Shown here in pieces: positions 40,801 through 49,139 of a stretch of DNA of 64,000 nt. A program made the position numbers and the translations under genes. Below the pieces are notes generated by a model, which saw nothing but the letters and a program-made list of their open reading frames with translations, was not told where the DNA came from and ran no database searches. Source of the stretch: a virus; the IMG/VR virus record IMGVR_UViG_3300042549_005931, positions 205,134 to 269,133 of that record. One strand, 5' to 3'. How positions within the stretch are numbered: the first letter of the stretch is position 1; each line of letters starts with the position of its first letter.

Positions 40801-41069
40801 TTTCTTTCAATTAAATCTTCAACAAATTTATCGCGTTGTTCTCTTAGATATTTTTCTCTATCCAATAAACGTTGTCTCTCATCTTCAGTTAACTTTAATA
40901 CCAAAGCTTCTTTCTCATCAATCATCTTTTTATACTCCTCAAGTTGTGATTTAAAATTCACATTCTGATAGTACAATATCCCAACCAATAATATAATGGT
41001 AAATGATTGTTCTTTTAACTTATTAAAAAATGTATCGGTGATAGTACCACCTTTGTTTTCTGTACTCAT
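40797..41069 (-). CDS. membrane-anchored coiled-coil protein, lysis candidate
   Basis: The protein has 90 residues: a soluble start, one membrane helix (about 22-38, FTIILLVGILYY), then a charged coiled coil to the end, similar in architecture to 30719. It overlaps the lipase gene, suggesting joint function at the membrane. i-spanin or holin accessory. Confidence 0.6.
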   Translation of the reverse strand: MSTENKGGTITDTFFNKLKEQSFTIILLVGILYYQNVNFKSQLEEYKKMIDEKEALVLKLTEDERQRLLDREKYLREQRDKFVEDLIERK

Positions 41070-41075
41070 ATTAAA

Positions 41076-41678
41076 TTATTCCTCCAATTTTAATTCCAAA
41101 ATATTAATTTGTTTTTTAATTTTTTCTTTTTCTTCTTTATAATCGGCAAGATATATTTTATAATAATCCCAAACATATTTATCATTAGGGTCCAATAATC
41201 CCTTTTCAGTTAACTCAATAGTTCTATTCAAACTATTTAACTTATCCGTTAGTTCTTTTAATTTAATTTTTAATTTAAGTTTATCCATCCCAATTTTACG
41301 TTGCTTTTTTCTTTCTCTCTCTTCTCTTTTGGCAATTTCTTCTTCTTCATCTTCTTTTTCTACAGTATTTAAATCAACACCATATTCGTTATATTTTTTT
41401 GGTCCATTATTATATGGTAATGGTTCAATACCATAAGAACTACCTCCCCCAAACATATAATTGTCATATTCATCACCATCCAATTTAAAATCAATTTCGT
41501 GACCATATTTAACCAACTCCATGTACAATTTTGGATTTTTTTCTCTTATTTCATCCATATTATCATAATGAGCGGCATCATTCATTAAAGTCACGATATA
41601 ATCATCGTCTGTTAATTGTGGGGTTGAAATCTCTGATATTACGTATTTAATTTGTGTTTCACTTAATATTATTTTCAT
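41076..41678 (-). CDS. tagged coiled-coil protein
   Basis: The protein has 200 residues. Tag MKIILSETQIKYVISEISTPQ; acidic middle with a Gly/Tyr patch (YMFGGGSSYGIEPLPYNNG); C-terminal Lys/Glu coiled coil. Unknown. A TATTTATA box lies upstream (41683-41690 on minus). Confidence 0.68.
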   Translation of the reverse strand: MKIILSETQIKYVISEISTPQLTDDDYIVTLMNDAAHYDNMDEIREKNPKLYMELVKYGHEIDFKLDGDEYDNYMFGGGSSYGIEPLPYNNGPKKYNEYGVDLNTVEKEDEEEEIAKREERERKKQRKIGMDKLKLKIKLKELTDKLNSLNRTIELTEKGLLDPNDKYVWDYYKIYLADYKEEKEKIKKQINILELKLEE

Positions 41679-41691
41679 AATATATAAATAC

Positions 41692-42267
41692 CTATATTTT
41701 CACATTAAAGTTTATCACACATCGAACATTCTCAGTAGGTCCACTACTCGAATGATACCGGTTACCATTAAACACCAATACCCTACCCTTCTTTGGTGTA
41801 ACCGTTTGAATTACATTTAGTTCACCGGTCCTATCACCCAATACCTTATCGAAAATATACGTATCACCATCCGAATCATTTACGTAGTATAATACAACCA
41901 AATGTTCATATGACACATCAATATGTGGATTGTCAAATTCCTTTCTTTTGTTTAATGGGAATTGTATAAAAGACCTACCATTACAGATATCCTTTAATGT
42001 GAAATTAAAATTATTACATACAAGTTCCGGTATCACCCTTGTCTGTGATAAAAGATAGTCATTAACATATGGTGGATTATCTTGTTTGATGTAACAACCA
42101 ATTCCCGGTGTAACATCTTTAATTCCTAATCTCTTTATTTCGTCAGGTGATAATGCAATGTCTTGAAAGAATATCCAAGGCAATGGTGATGATAAAAATA
42201 GTTGTTCCATTTTATCTTGAACGTCCAATGGAATCACATCGTCCAATATATAAATTTCATTTATCAT
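41692..42267 (-). CDS. 2OG-Fe(II) oxygenase
   Basis: The protein has 191 residues from ATG 42267; the upstream ATG at 42303 gives a hydrophobic leader that does not fit the fold. NPHIDVSYEHLVVLYYVND (about 114-132) holds HxD, then PKKGRVLVFNGNRYHSS supplies the distal His and VRCVINFNV the Arg. Third oxygenase of this fold in the window but of a different subfamily from the 3126 and 3688 pair. Substrate unknown. Confidence 0.78.
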   Translation of the reverse strand: MINEIYILDDVIPLDVQDKMEQLFLSSPLPWIFFQDIALSPDEIKRLGIKDVTPGIGCYIKQDNPPYVNDYLLSQTRVIPELVCNNFNFTLKDICNGRSFIQFPLNKRKEFDNPHIDVSYEHLVVLYYVNDSDGDTYIFDKVLGDRTGELNVIQTVTPKKGRVLVFNGNRYHSSSGPTENVRCVINFNVKI

Positions 42268-42287
42268 AAAGAACAATATAAATAAAA

Positions 42288-42309
42288 AACCCCAAGTTTC
42301 CAAGGGGTT
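42288..42309 (-). terminator. terminator
   Basis: AACCCC/GGGGTT around a 10-base loop with T-run on minus ends the 42334 gene. Confidence 0.75.
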
Positions 42310-42333
42310 ATTTTATTATACAATAATTAATTG

Positions 42334-42969
42334 TTACTTGTTCCTATTCTTTAAATACAAATTAGTATGATATTCCATATGACTATTCAATAATTTAATA
42401 TCATTTTCTACATCAGAATAAAATTTCTCCTCATCTCGTAATTCTATGGCCATTGAAGTAGGTGTAAAATTAGTGTATGGTTTAAATTTATAAAATATTC
42501 TCGTCAATGTCTTAAACGTACTTATTACATTTAACCATTTTAATAATTCCAATTTTACTTTTTCCCATAATTCAAATTCTATGCTCTTCAGTGCAAATTC
42601 TTTTTTTATCTCACCATCATCATCTCTACGAATACGTTCAACATTCCAAAATATTTGTAATGTTAACATACACATTTCAATATCTTCAAATTTACTGTAC
42701 CCTTTTTTTGTGGTAAATATTGGGATATCAAAAACCATTGTTACATAACCTGGATACATACTCCCTTTTTCCTCATTTTTTCCCAAAAATTGTATGTTTT
42801 TAACAAATTCTCCGTCTGAATTAGGTTCAATATCATTATCTTGGTTTATCTCAGGTTCAACATTATTATCAACTTCAGGTTCCTCATCATCAAACCAACC
42901 GGAATTTTGTTCGTTTAAACCCATAATTTTTTTTATATGGGATAGCTCTTCGTTTAAATTAGTTTTCAT
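42334..42969 (-). CDS. protein with LNEE-type tag
   Basis: The protein has 211 residues. The N-terminus MKTNLNEELSHIKKIMGLNEQ is the second form of the shared tag (compare 45818: MKKNINEEVLRIREVMG). Then an acidic linker and an alpha/beta domain (PIFTTKKGYSKFEDIEMCMLTLQIFWNVERI). Unknown. A 20-base palindrome overlaps its promoter region. Confidence 0.68.
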   Translation of the reverse strand: MKTNLNEELSHIKKIMGLNEQNSGWFDDEEPEVDNNVEPEINQDNDIEPNSDGEFVKNIQFLGKNEEKGSMYPGYVTMVFDIPIFTTKKGYSKFEDIEMCMLTLQIFWNVERIRRDDDGEIKKEFALKSIEFELWEKVKLELLKWLNVISTFKTLTRIFYKFKPYTNFTPTSMAIELRDEEKFYSDVENDIKLLNSHMEYHTNLYLKNRNK

Positions 42970-42980
42970 ATGTTTAATAA

Positions 42981-43000
42981 ATATACCGGAACCGGTATAT
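42981..43000. promoter_or_regulatory. 20-base perfect palindrome (operator candidate)
   Basis: ATATACCGG-AA-CCGGTATAT lies 12 bases upstream of the 42334 gene start, right at its TATTTAT box, and the terminator of the upstream gene follows. Confidence 0.5.
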
Positions 43001-43010
43001 GTGCATAAAA

Positions 43011-43033
43011 AACCCCCTTGTTTCCAAGGGGTT
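43011..43033 (-). terminator. terminator
   Basis: AACCCCCTTG pairs with CAAGGGGTT (one bulge) around TTTC; T6 follows on minus. It ends the 43062 gene. Confidence 0.85.
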
Positions 43034-43061
43034 CGTTATTTTAATTTAATGGGATTGTTTG

Positions 43062-43595
43062 TTAGCGTTCGGCACCCATTACATCCCCTTTAATTTTTTG
43101 ACCTTCAATATCGGCAATAACTTTACCATCAACCTTAATGTTGAAGTATAACATCTTTGCAACATTGTTGATATTCTGTGTTAAATAACCCTGTGGTTTA
43201 TTCCCAACGATTGCGTTATTGGTCAATCTTGCACCCAACGTGGTTTGTATCTTTGATATGATTGGACCATTTATTTTAACAATGTTTGGGTCAATAAATG
43301 TGATGGTCATTGCCATAGCACCAACCGCAGGGTTCACCTCAGATTGTGTGAAAGTAATGGTTGATGTTAATTTATTTTCTAACGTATAACTTAGTTGATT
43401 ATCATTATCAACCACGTAATCATATGTAAGTTTCATATAGTTAGCAAAACCTTTCCACGAATCTATTTTCATTGTTGGTTGTGCAACTGCTGTGGTTTTT
43501 GCCGGTACATTAAACTTATTACTTACCGCTTGCTCATTAATCATTCCATCAATGACCTTCTTAATTTGTTCTTCTGTGAATATATATTTTTTCAT
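43062..43595 (-). CDS. tagged protein, paralogue of 45818
   Basis: The protein has 177 residues from ATG 43595: tag MKKYIFTEEQIKKVIDGMINEQ. The remainder aligns with the 45818 protein (TYDYVVDNDNQLSYTLENKLTST, DPNIVKINGPIISKIQTTLG, GYLTQNINNVAKMLYF), so the two are duplicates with diverged sequence and different tags. Function unknown. It overlaps the next gene's stop by one base. Confidence 0.7.
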   Translation of the reverse strand: MKKYIFTEEQIKKVIDGMINEQAVSNKFNVPAKTTAVAQPTMKIDSWKGFANYMKLTYDYVVDNDNQLSYTLENKLTSTITFTQSEVNPAVGAMAMTITFIDPNIVKINGPIISKIQTTLGARLTNNAIVGNKPQGYLTQNINNVAKMLYFNIKVDGKVIADIEGQKIKGDVMGAER

Positions 43596-43936
43596 TATGC
43601 GTACATGTCGTTTGTAATAGAGTAATATAATTTTTCCCAATCTCTAACAGTTATACTATCATTAGGATTTACAAATTGTTTGATTGTTTCTTTCAATACC
43701 TCAACCATTTTTTCTGGTGTCACATTCGAATCTTCAGTATGACCACCATCTAAATGTTCCACAATAAACAATAATTGTTCTTGTAGATTAATACCATTTG
43801 ATTTAGTTTCACTTTCCATATCAGATGAATAATCTTCGAAAGATTGTTCATTCAATCCTTTCTTATATCCATGTGACTGATGTTGTTTAAGGATTTGTTC
43901 CCTTTCAGATTCTGTTAAATTAAAATTCTTATACAT
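43595..43936 (-). CDS. tagged small protein
   Basis: The protein has 113 residues from ATG 43936: MYKNFNLTESEREQILKQHQSHGYKKGLNEQSFED carries the tag with two helices, ending GLNE. The rest is helical (EQLLFIVEHLDGGHT, MVEVLKETIKQFVN). Unknown. TATTTATA upstream (43953-43960 on minus). Confidence 0.68.
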   Translation of the reverse strand: MYKNFNLTESEREQILKQHQSHGYKKGLNEQSFEDYSSDMESETKSNGINLQEQLLFIVEHLDGGHTEDSNVTPEKMVEVLKETIKQFVNPNDSITVRDWEKLYYSITNDMYA

Positions 43937-43977
43937 AATAAATTGTTTTCTATATAAATACCCTATAAGCATAAAAA

Positions 43978-43999
43978 AACCCCACCATATGGTGGGGTT
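43978..43999. terminator. bidirectional terminator
   Basis: AACCCCACC/GGTGGGGTT around ATAT, with A-run on one side and T-run on the other, ends the 44020 gene. Confidence 0.88.
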
Positions 44000-44019
44000 T
44001 TTATCTTAAATTAAAATCT

Positions 44020-44805
44020 TTAATCGAGTGTACCGTTTTCTCTCCTTAATTCAAAGTCTTTTAATCGAGCATTTAATTTTTTTCTCTCACTGTCACGGTA
44101 GTCATCAAATGAAGCATATTTGGCATCATATGGTTCCTCTAAATTCGGGTCTCTTCTACTTTGTCTAACCTCCTTCTCAAAAGATGCCGCATTTGGTGAT
44201 TTTCTATACTTACCATATACATCATTATTGATGTGGTCTTCATATTTTTGAATGTCTTCAATTCTTCCATTCCAATCATACCATTCATTTGGTCCAAACT
44301 CCACAGCGATTCTACCGTTATAACTATTTTGAAATTTGTTGGTCATTGCAACTTTTTCTTCGTCGGTTAATTGTTTAGGTGAGTCTATTTTAATTTTAGT
44401 TAACCAAATCATACCCATACCCTCATTTAATGATTTTTTAAATCTATTAAGTATTTTTTGGATTGATTCTTGAAGTGGCTCAAGTTCCGCCGGTTCAGGT
44501 TTAGTCACCTCTTCGTCATGTTTAATTTCTGGAGGTAAAAATTTTGTAGTAGTTACATAAGGGATTGTCTTTTCATTTGGTGATTTTATTTTATTTTTAG
44601 GATTCGCAGCATTAAACTTTTGCATGTATTGTGCGGGTGTAATTTTACCTTTTCTTTTTAAATCCCATAAATTTGAGTTGTAATCGTTCAAATCACTTAA
44701 TCTTTTGGATTCCTCGGGTGAAATTGCGTTTACTTGTTGTTCTGACACAATCCCACGTATCAATTCAACCAATTTCGATTCTGTTAGTCTAACTATTTTT
44801 TTCAT
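44020..44805 (-). CDS. tagged protein with internal second tag
   Basis: The protein has 261 residues. MKKIVRLTESKLVELIRGIVSEQQ at the N-terminus, and LQESIQKILNRFKKSLNEG near residues 112-130 repeats the helix motif, like a processing boundary. Between them a Pro/Lys-rich linker. The end is basic and charged. Unknown. Confidence 0.68.
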   Translation of the reverse strand: MKKIVRLTESKLVELIRGIVSEQQVNAISPEESKRLSDLNDYNSNLWDLKRKGKITPAQYMQKFNAANPKNKIKSPNEKTIPYVTTTKFLPPEIKHDEEVTKPEPAELEPLQESIQKILNRFKKSLNEGMGMIWLTKIKIDSPKQLTDEEKVAMTNKFQNSYNGRIAVEFGPNEWYDWNGRIEDIQKYEDHINNDVYGKYRKSPNAASFEKEVRQSRRDPNLEEPYDAKYASFDDYRDSERKKLNARLKDFELRRENGTLD

Positions 44806-44869
44806 TTTAAAAGTTTTTTATTATAAATATATTATATCATATAAAAATCCCGGTTCCGGCGTACGAGTT

Positions 44870-45805
44870 TTATTTTAATATGTCTGGAACATATACCCAA
44901 GCATTCTGTTTATACGTGCCGTACTTCTTAAGCGCGGATGTTGTTCTGTGCCAACCCTCCTGAAGTTCATACTTACCATCTTTTGTTTGAATAACAATAA
45001 TTGGTTCGGGAGATACCCCAACCTTTTCCAATTGGGATTGTTGGGTGTTATGTCTCTCCTCATCTTTTGGTATGTCGGTTCTAACAAAACCACCCATCTT
45101 CTTTATTAAATCCTTTTTGTTATTATCTGTGAATATATCTATGGAAACATCTAATATCCGGTATTCCCACTGTCCCTTACCATGACCCTCCACAAAACTT
45201 TCCACAAAGGACTTAATTAATCTTCTATGTAAATCAGCACTACCTTGGTCATATTTCTTTGTCTCGTAATTGGGAAGATATTCTTTGCTGTTCTTGTATA
45301 ACCAATCCCTTAACACATACTCAGGCCAATCTTGTCCTGTAAGTTCTTTTGTTTTGGTTCTAACATAGTTCATCCACGAATTCCTAATCTCAGTGACAAT
45401 ACCCACATTCTCCTCTAACTTTAATTTCTTCTTATACTTAACATCCTTCTCCGGTATTATAATAACCTTGGCATTCTTAACACCCATCTGTTTAAGTGCC
45501 GTATACCTATGATGTCCATCAATTATCTCATACCCACCCTTTACCTTATGTACCAACATCGGCATTACCTTCTTATGTTTCTTATAATACTTGATTATAC
45601 CATCAACCTTATCCTGATACTCCTTCTCCTGTTCATCACTCTTTGGTTGATTGAATTTTAATTTACTCAAGGGTACACTAACCTTATCAGTCTTCTCAAG
45701 GTCACCCTTAGCCCAATTGAACTTAGCCCCCTCACCCTTTTGAATATGAGCCCATATCCTTTCACGTAAACTACCAACTTGAGATTCTGTAAGAATAATA
45801 TTCAT
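44870..45805 (-). CDS. tagged ParB/Srx-like nuclease-domain protein
   Basis: The protein has 311 residues. The tag MNIILTESQVGSLRERI precedes a ParB-like domain: VMPMLVHKVKGGYEIIDGHHRYTALKQMG (about 80-108). A second similar element, PIIVIQTKDGKYELQEGWHRTTSALKKYG (about 267-297), suggests a duplicated ParB-type half. ParB-like domains bind or cut DNA or hydrolyse CTP. Possibly an injected DNA-acting protein. Confidence 0.78.
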   Translation of the reverse strand: MNIILTESQVGSLRERIWAHIQKGEGAKFNWAKGDLEKTDKVSVPLSKLKFNQPKSDEQEKEYQDKVDGIIKYYKKHKKVMPMLVHKVKGGYEIIDGHHRYTALKQMGVKNAKVIIIPEKDVKYKKKLKLEENVGIVTEIRNSWMNYVRTKTKELTGQDWPEYVLRDWLYKNSKEYLPNYETKKYDQGSADLHRRLIKSFVESFVEGHGKGQWEYRILDVSIDIFTDNNKKDLIKKMGGFVRTDIPKDEERHNTQQSQLEKVGVSPEPIIVIQTKDGKYELQEGWHRTTSALKKYGTYKQNAWVYVPDILK

Positions 45806-45817
45806 AATGTATTTGTT

Positions 45818-46339
45818 TTAATTTTTTCTTGTTGATTGAAATGTATTATAATCACCGTAATCCCTAATATTATCATCCGGTGTATTTGCAATGGTATAAC
45901 CATTAATCTTAATCACATTGAATAATATATTGGCAACCTTATCAATGGTTTGTATTAAATAACCCTCAGGACTATTTCCCATAATGGTATTATCAACCAA
46001 CTTGGTTTTTAATAAAGTCTGAATCGTAGATATACTTGCACTATTCGTTTTGATTATATTAGGGTCATTGATTTTTATCTCCATTGATATTCTACCGGTG
46101 TTCATATCAATTGGTGTCCAAGCAATAACCATGGTAACCAATTTTTCAAAGTCATATGTTAATCTGTTTTCATTCTCTATGGTATATCCATATGTTGATT
46201 CCAAGTGATTACTTAAGTTATCCCAATTATGTTGTGTTGCCGGACTAATTACACGTTTAACTGTCTGTTCATTTAATGGTTCCTTATATCCCATAACCTC
46301 GCGGATACGTAAAACCTCTTCGTTGATATTCTTTTTCAT
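45818..46339 (-). CDS. LNEE-tagged protein, paralogue of 43062
   Basis: The protein has 173 residues. Tag MKKNINEEVLRIREVMGYKEPLNEQ (ends LNE). The core matches the 43062 protein: DPNIIKTNSASISTIQTLL, NSPEGYLIQTIDKVANIL. Unknown function, possibly a pair forming a complex. It starts six bases after the tail-collar gene stop. Confidence 0.7.
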   Translation of the reverse strand: MKKNINEEVLRIREVMGYKEPLNEQTVKRVISPATQHNWDNLSNHLESTYGYTIENENRLTYDFEKLVTMVIAWTPIDMNTGRISMEIKINDPNIIKTNSASISTIQTLLKTKLVDNTIMGNSPEGYLIQTIDKVANILFNVIKINGYTIANTPDDNIRDYGDYNTFQSTRKN

Positions 46340-46345
46340 ATTGTA

Positions 46346-46720
46346 TTACGGTCTTGATGGAAATATACCTTCCACACATATTATATAATTTAATCCCAAA
46401 TATTGCGAGTCAAGTATTGCACATGGCATTTGATTAGCATAAGTTAATGTGGGTACAATCGATTCGGTACCACCGGACTCACCCAATGTAACCGTTTGTG
46501 TACCTGACGCGTTTACACCGGTACCCTTTACAAATTTACTACATAAGTTCGGTAATTGAAAATTGTTATTCTGTATATCACCACCATATGTATTTCCCAA
46601 TATTGCATATAATGCTTCATGTTCATTTATTGCTAATGTCTGTCCTTGACATAACATATAACCTTGCGGTGCAAAGTTTCCAGCAAATAATTTTATTACT
46701 CCTATTAGTTCGTCATTCAT
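46346..46720 (-). CDS. tail-collar / MdpB-like protein
   Basis: The protein has 124 residues. IGVIKLFAGNFAPQGYMLCQGQTLAINEHEALYAILGNTYGGDIQNNNFQLPNLCSK (6-62) is the phage tail-collar domain (short version). Tail-fibre or adhesin. A TATTTATT box precedes it on minus. Confidence 0.88.
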   Translation of the reverse strand: MNDELIGVIKLFAGNFAPQGYMLCQGQTLAINEHEALYAILGNTYGGDIQNNNFQLPNLCSKFVKGTGVNASGTQTVTLGESGGTESIVPTLTYANQMPCAILDSQYLGLNYIICVEGIFPSRP

Positions 46721-46760
46721 AATATATTTCTTTTACAATAAATATTGGTACAATAAAAAA

Positions 46761-46784
46761 ACCCACCTAATGGTGGGTTTTTAT
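46761..46784 (-). terminator. terminator
   Basis: AACCCACC/GGTGGGTT around TAAT with T-run on minus ends the 46786 gene. Confidence 0.85.
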
Positions 46785-46785
46785 G

Positions 46786-47721
46786 TTATTTAAGAAAGAA
46801 CTGATATCTATCCATTAACTTTTCCTTACTCGGAGCGAGCAAGTTACCATTTTTCTTCTTCTTAATCGTATCATAATTAATGAAACAATCAAAACCATAT
46901 AAAATGGCCGATACAAGTGGTTTGGCATTTGCGTAACTCAATGAGGTCCAAATAAGTGACAATTCCTCATAAAGAACATTAAATACATAATGAACCCCAT
47001 CCATCTCAACATCATTGTTAACCGTGGTATATCCATTACGATACATCTTAATTAATTGATGAACCATTGGGTTATTAATACCATATTTTTTGGTAATTAA
47101 TAACAAGGTAACCAAGACAGCTCCCGACATACGTTTAAACGTATCCAAGTTTTGTGAATCAATGAATTGTAACTCATCCCAAAAATAATCCAACAACAAC
47201 TCAAAATCCACCTTCTGTAATAAGACACCATTCTCATTGTGAGCATAATATCCGGCAAACTCCAATGCTATCTTGTATTTCCCCTGTCTGAAAATCTTGC
47301 TGACCGGTTCAAACTCTCTCTCACGATGAAGACCGGTAATCTTCTCATTGGACTTCTCGGCCGATACCTGATTGTCAATACTACCATATAATCTCTTGGT
47401 CTCCCCCTCATCATCACACTCATATATGGTGATGTCCATCGGAAACGGTGGAATTAAATCCGGTCGTCTTTTATACACCTCTGTACGTGTATTACCATCC
47501 AACAAGAACATATCACCAACTTTATACTTCCCAAAATTTTTCACCGCAAGACCCACCTTAAACTCTGATTGAGTTGGTGTATATGACTCCTCCAAAATTT
47601 TTGTTACCTTAGGTACACGAGGAAGAACATCACGATTACGATTGTATGGTTTAATCGAACTAACCTTGTCAAATGACCACTCTGTTTTAGTTGTTTTGTA
47701 CTTTTTGAAATTCGGTTTCAT
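46786..47721 (-). CDS. ParB-like protein
   Basis: The protein has 311 residues. GDMFLLDGNTRTEVYKRRP (69-87) matches the ParB/sulfiredoxin-like core (GxxRxxxxxR variant DGNTR), with VLPRVPKVTKILEE upstream. The C-terminal two thirds is helical (YHVFNVLYEELSLIW). Adjacent to the nuclease-like gene at 47723 with a two-base gap, so a two-protein unit is plausible. Confidence 0.7.
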   Translation of the reverse strand: MKPNFKKYKTTKTEWSFDKVSSIKPYNRNRDVLPRVPKVTKILEESYTPTQSEFKVGLAVKNFGKYKVGDMFLLDGNTRTEVYKRRPDLIPPFPMDITIYECDDEGETKRLYGSIDNQVSAEKSNEKITGLHREREFEPVSKIFRQGKYKIALEFAGYYAHNENGVLLQKVDFELLLDYFWDELQFIDSQNLDTFKRMSGAVLVTLLLITKKYGINNPMVHQLIKMYRNGYTTVNNDVEMDGVHYVFNVLYEELSLIWTSLSYANAKPLVSAILYGFDCFINYDTIKKKKNGNLLAPSKEKLMDRYQFFLK

Positions 47722-47722
47722 A

Positions 47723-48643
47723 TTATTTTTCTTTTATTAGTTGAACGTTAAATTTTGTTTTTTCATTAATCATACGAATTGTTAATAAAGTATCACGTAG
47801 TGAAAACTTTGGATTGAAGTAGTACCCGTTACCAATGTACTCATGACACGGCTTCATCTCCTTACCCAATTGTGACCTCCATATTATACCCTCCAATTTT
47901 TTAGGACCAATCTCCTTAACCAACCGAAACATACTATCCTTGTTATTCTTACCCTTAATGTGTTTCCCCCTATATACGAAAGATACTGTGGACGCTTTTT
48001 CACGTTGAGTCTTAATGTCCACCACAATTGGTTGCTCAATAACAGATACCGGTACTTCAATCACCTTATTACAAGACTCAATAAATTTCAATACATGCTT
48101 ATATGATGTACCCTCCAATAAATTGTGTTCTTTAAAGTAGAAATTAACATCTTCCTGTTTAATACTCACAGACATACCAACCTTATCATTGTTCATGTTG
48201 GATAACTTCGTACCATTTTGATAACTCAACTTTAATGATTGATTATTTGTAATAACATCCTTATTCACACAATAATACTTGGCCTTAAAGTTATCATTCG
48301 AATTAACAAAACATAAAATGAAATAATCAAATTTTTGCCACCCACGAATGTTACGAATACTGTAAGTACCCTGTTTACTGATAAATGAAATCTTTAACTC
48401 CGAGTATTTGGTTTTACCAATACGACAATCACCTAACTCTAATGCCGGTGATACCTCTACCATTCCATTATCGGAATCGTAACAAACCTTCTTCGGGAAT
48501 AATGACCCGTAAACGTTGGGTGTACATTTATATGATAAACCACAGATGAATTCATCCATCGGTAAATCATAATCAGACCCATCAACGTTGTTTGAAATGG
48601 ACTTACGTTCCTTCGCCATCTCAATGTAATGTTTTCTTTTCAT
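47723..48643 (-). CDS. possible PD-(D/E)xK nuclease
   Basis: The protein has 306 residues. GD (71-72) followed by ELK (82-84) and a QGTYSIRNIRGWQKFDYFILCFVN strand/helix resembles the PD-(D/E)xK restriction-nuclease core (D72, E82, K84). The C-terminal part is basic and could bind DNA. First gene of the minus block next to the strand switch; paired with the ParB-like 46786. The activity is inferred only from motif spacing. Confidence 0.5.
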   Translation of the reverse strand: MKRKHYIEMAKERKSISNNVDGSDYDLPMDEFICGLSYKCTPNVYGSLFPKKVCYDSDNGMVEVSPALELGDCRIGKTKYSELKISFISKQGTYSIRNIRGWQKFDYFILCFVNSNDNFKAKYYCVNKDVITNNQSLKLSYQNGTKLSNMNNDKVGMSVSIKQEDVNFYFKEHNLLEGTSYKHVLKFIESCNKVIEVPVSVIEQPIVVDIKTQREKASTVSFVYRGKHIKGKNNKDSMFRLVKEIGPKKLEGIIWRSQLGKEMKPCHEYIGNGYYFNPKFSLRDTLLTIRMINEKTKFNVQLIKEK

Positions 48644-49139
48644 ATATTATTTTTTTTTGATGTCACAAAGATATACGGTTAATTTTTTCCCTCCAAACAA
48701 ATTGGTAAAAAAAATATTCGATTTTCTAAAAAAAAATTATTCGTGGAGGGGAAATATAATATACACAATTATTATATAATGTTCTATTGAGATGTATTGG
48801 ACGTTTATTAACTTTTTAAAGGTTCCTAATTTTTTTAAAATTTTCCGGAAATTTTTTTTTCCGATATGGGGGTATATTGGATATTACCGGATTTTTTCCG
48901 GAAAAATTTTCATCGAGGTATTGTCCCCCCTATATAGACCCCCCAAAAAACACTATATAAGGGGGGATACGGGGAGGGGGGTCCCCCCCACATAGGGTGT
49001 AGGGGGTATGTCACCCCGGTAACGTTCCCCCACAGTTTAGGGCGTCCTATTCTTCAGACTCTGTAAAAAAATATTACCTTACCTATTGTATATTAAATTG
49101 TAATCAGTTATATTTGTGTGTACCAAATGTAATAATGAA
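48644..49139 (+). other. strand-switch region with G-runs and C-runs
   Basis: This is a 0.5 kb gap between the minus block and the plus early region. It has long A/T runs (48655-48895), then alternating G6/C6 runs (48928-49013) that can form snap-back pairs or quadruplexes, an ACCGG/CCGGT half-site and an early promoter. No gene is supported; a 67-codon frame at 48792 has no start signal. A divergent control region or replication origin would fit. Confidence 0.55.
49109..49116 (+). promoter_or_regulatory. early host-type promoter core TATATTTG
   Basis: The core follows a TTGTATATTAA upstream element that recurs before many genes here. It drives the first early genes. Confidence 0.65.

Noticed and set aside
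48792-48995. 67-codon frame in the G-run region
   Set aside because: Composition of G/C and T runs; no start context.
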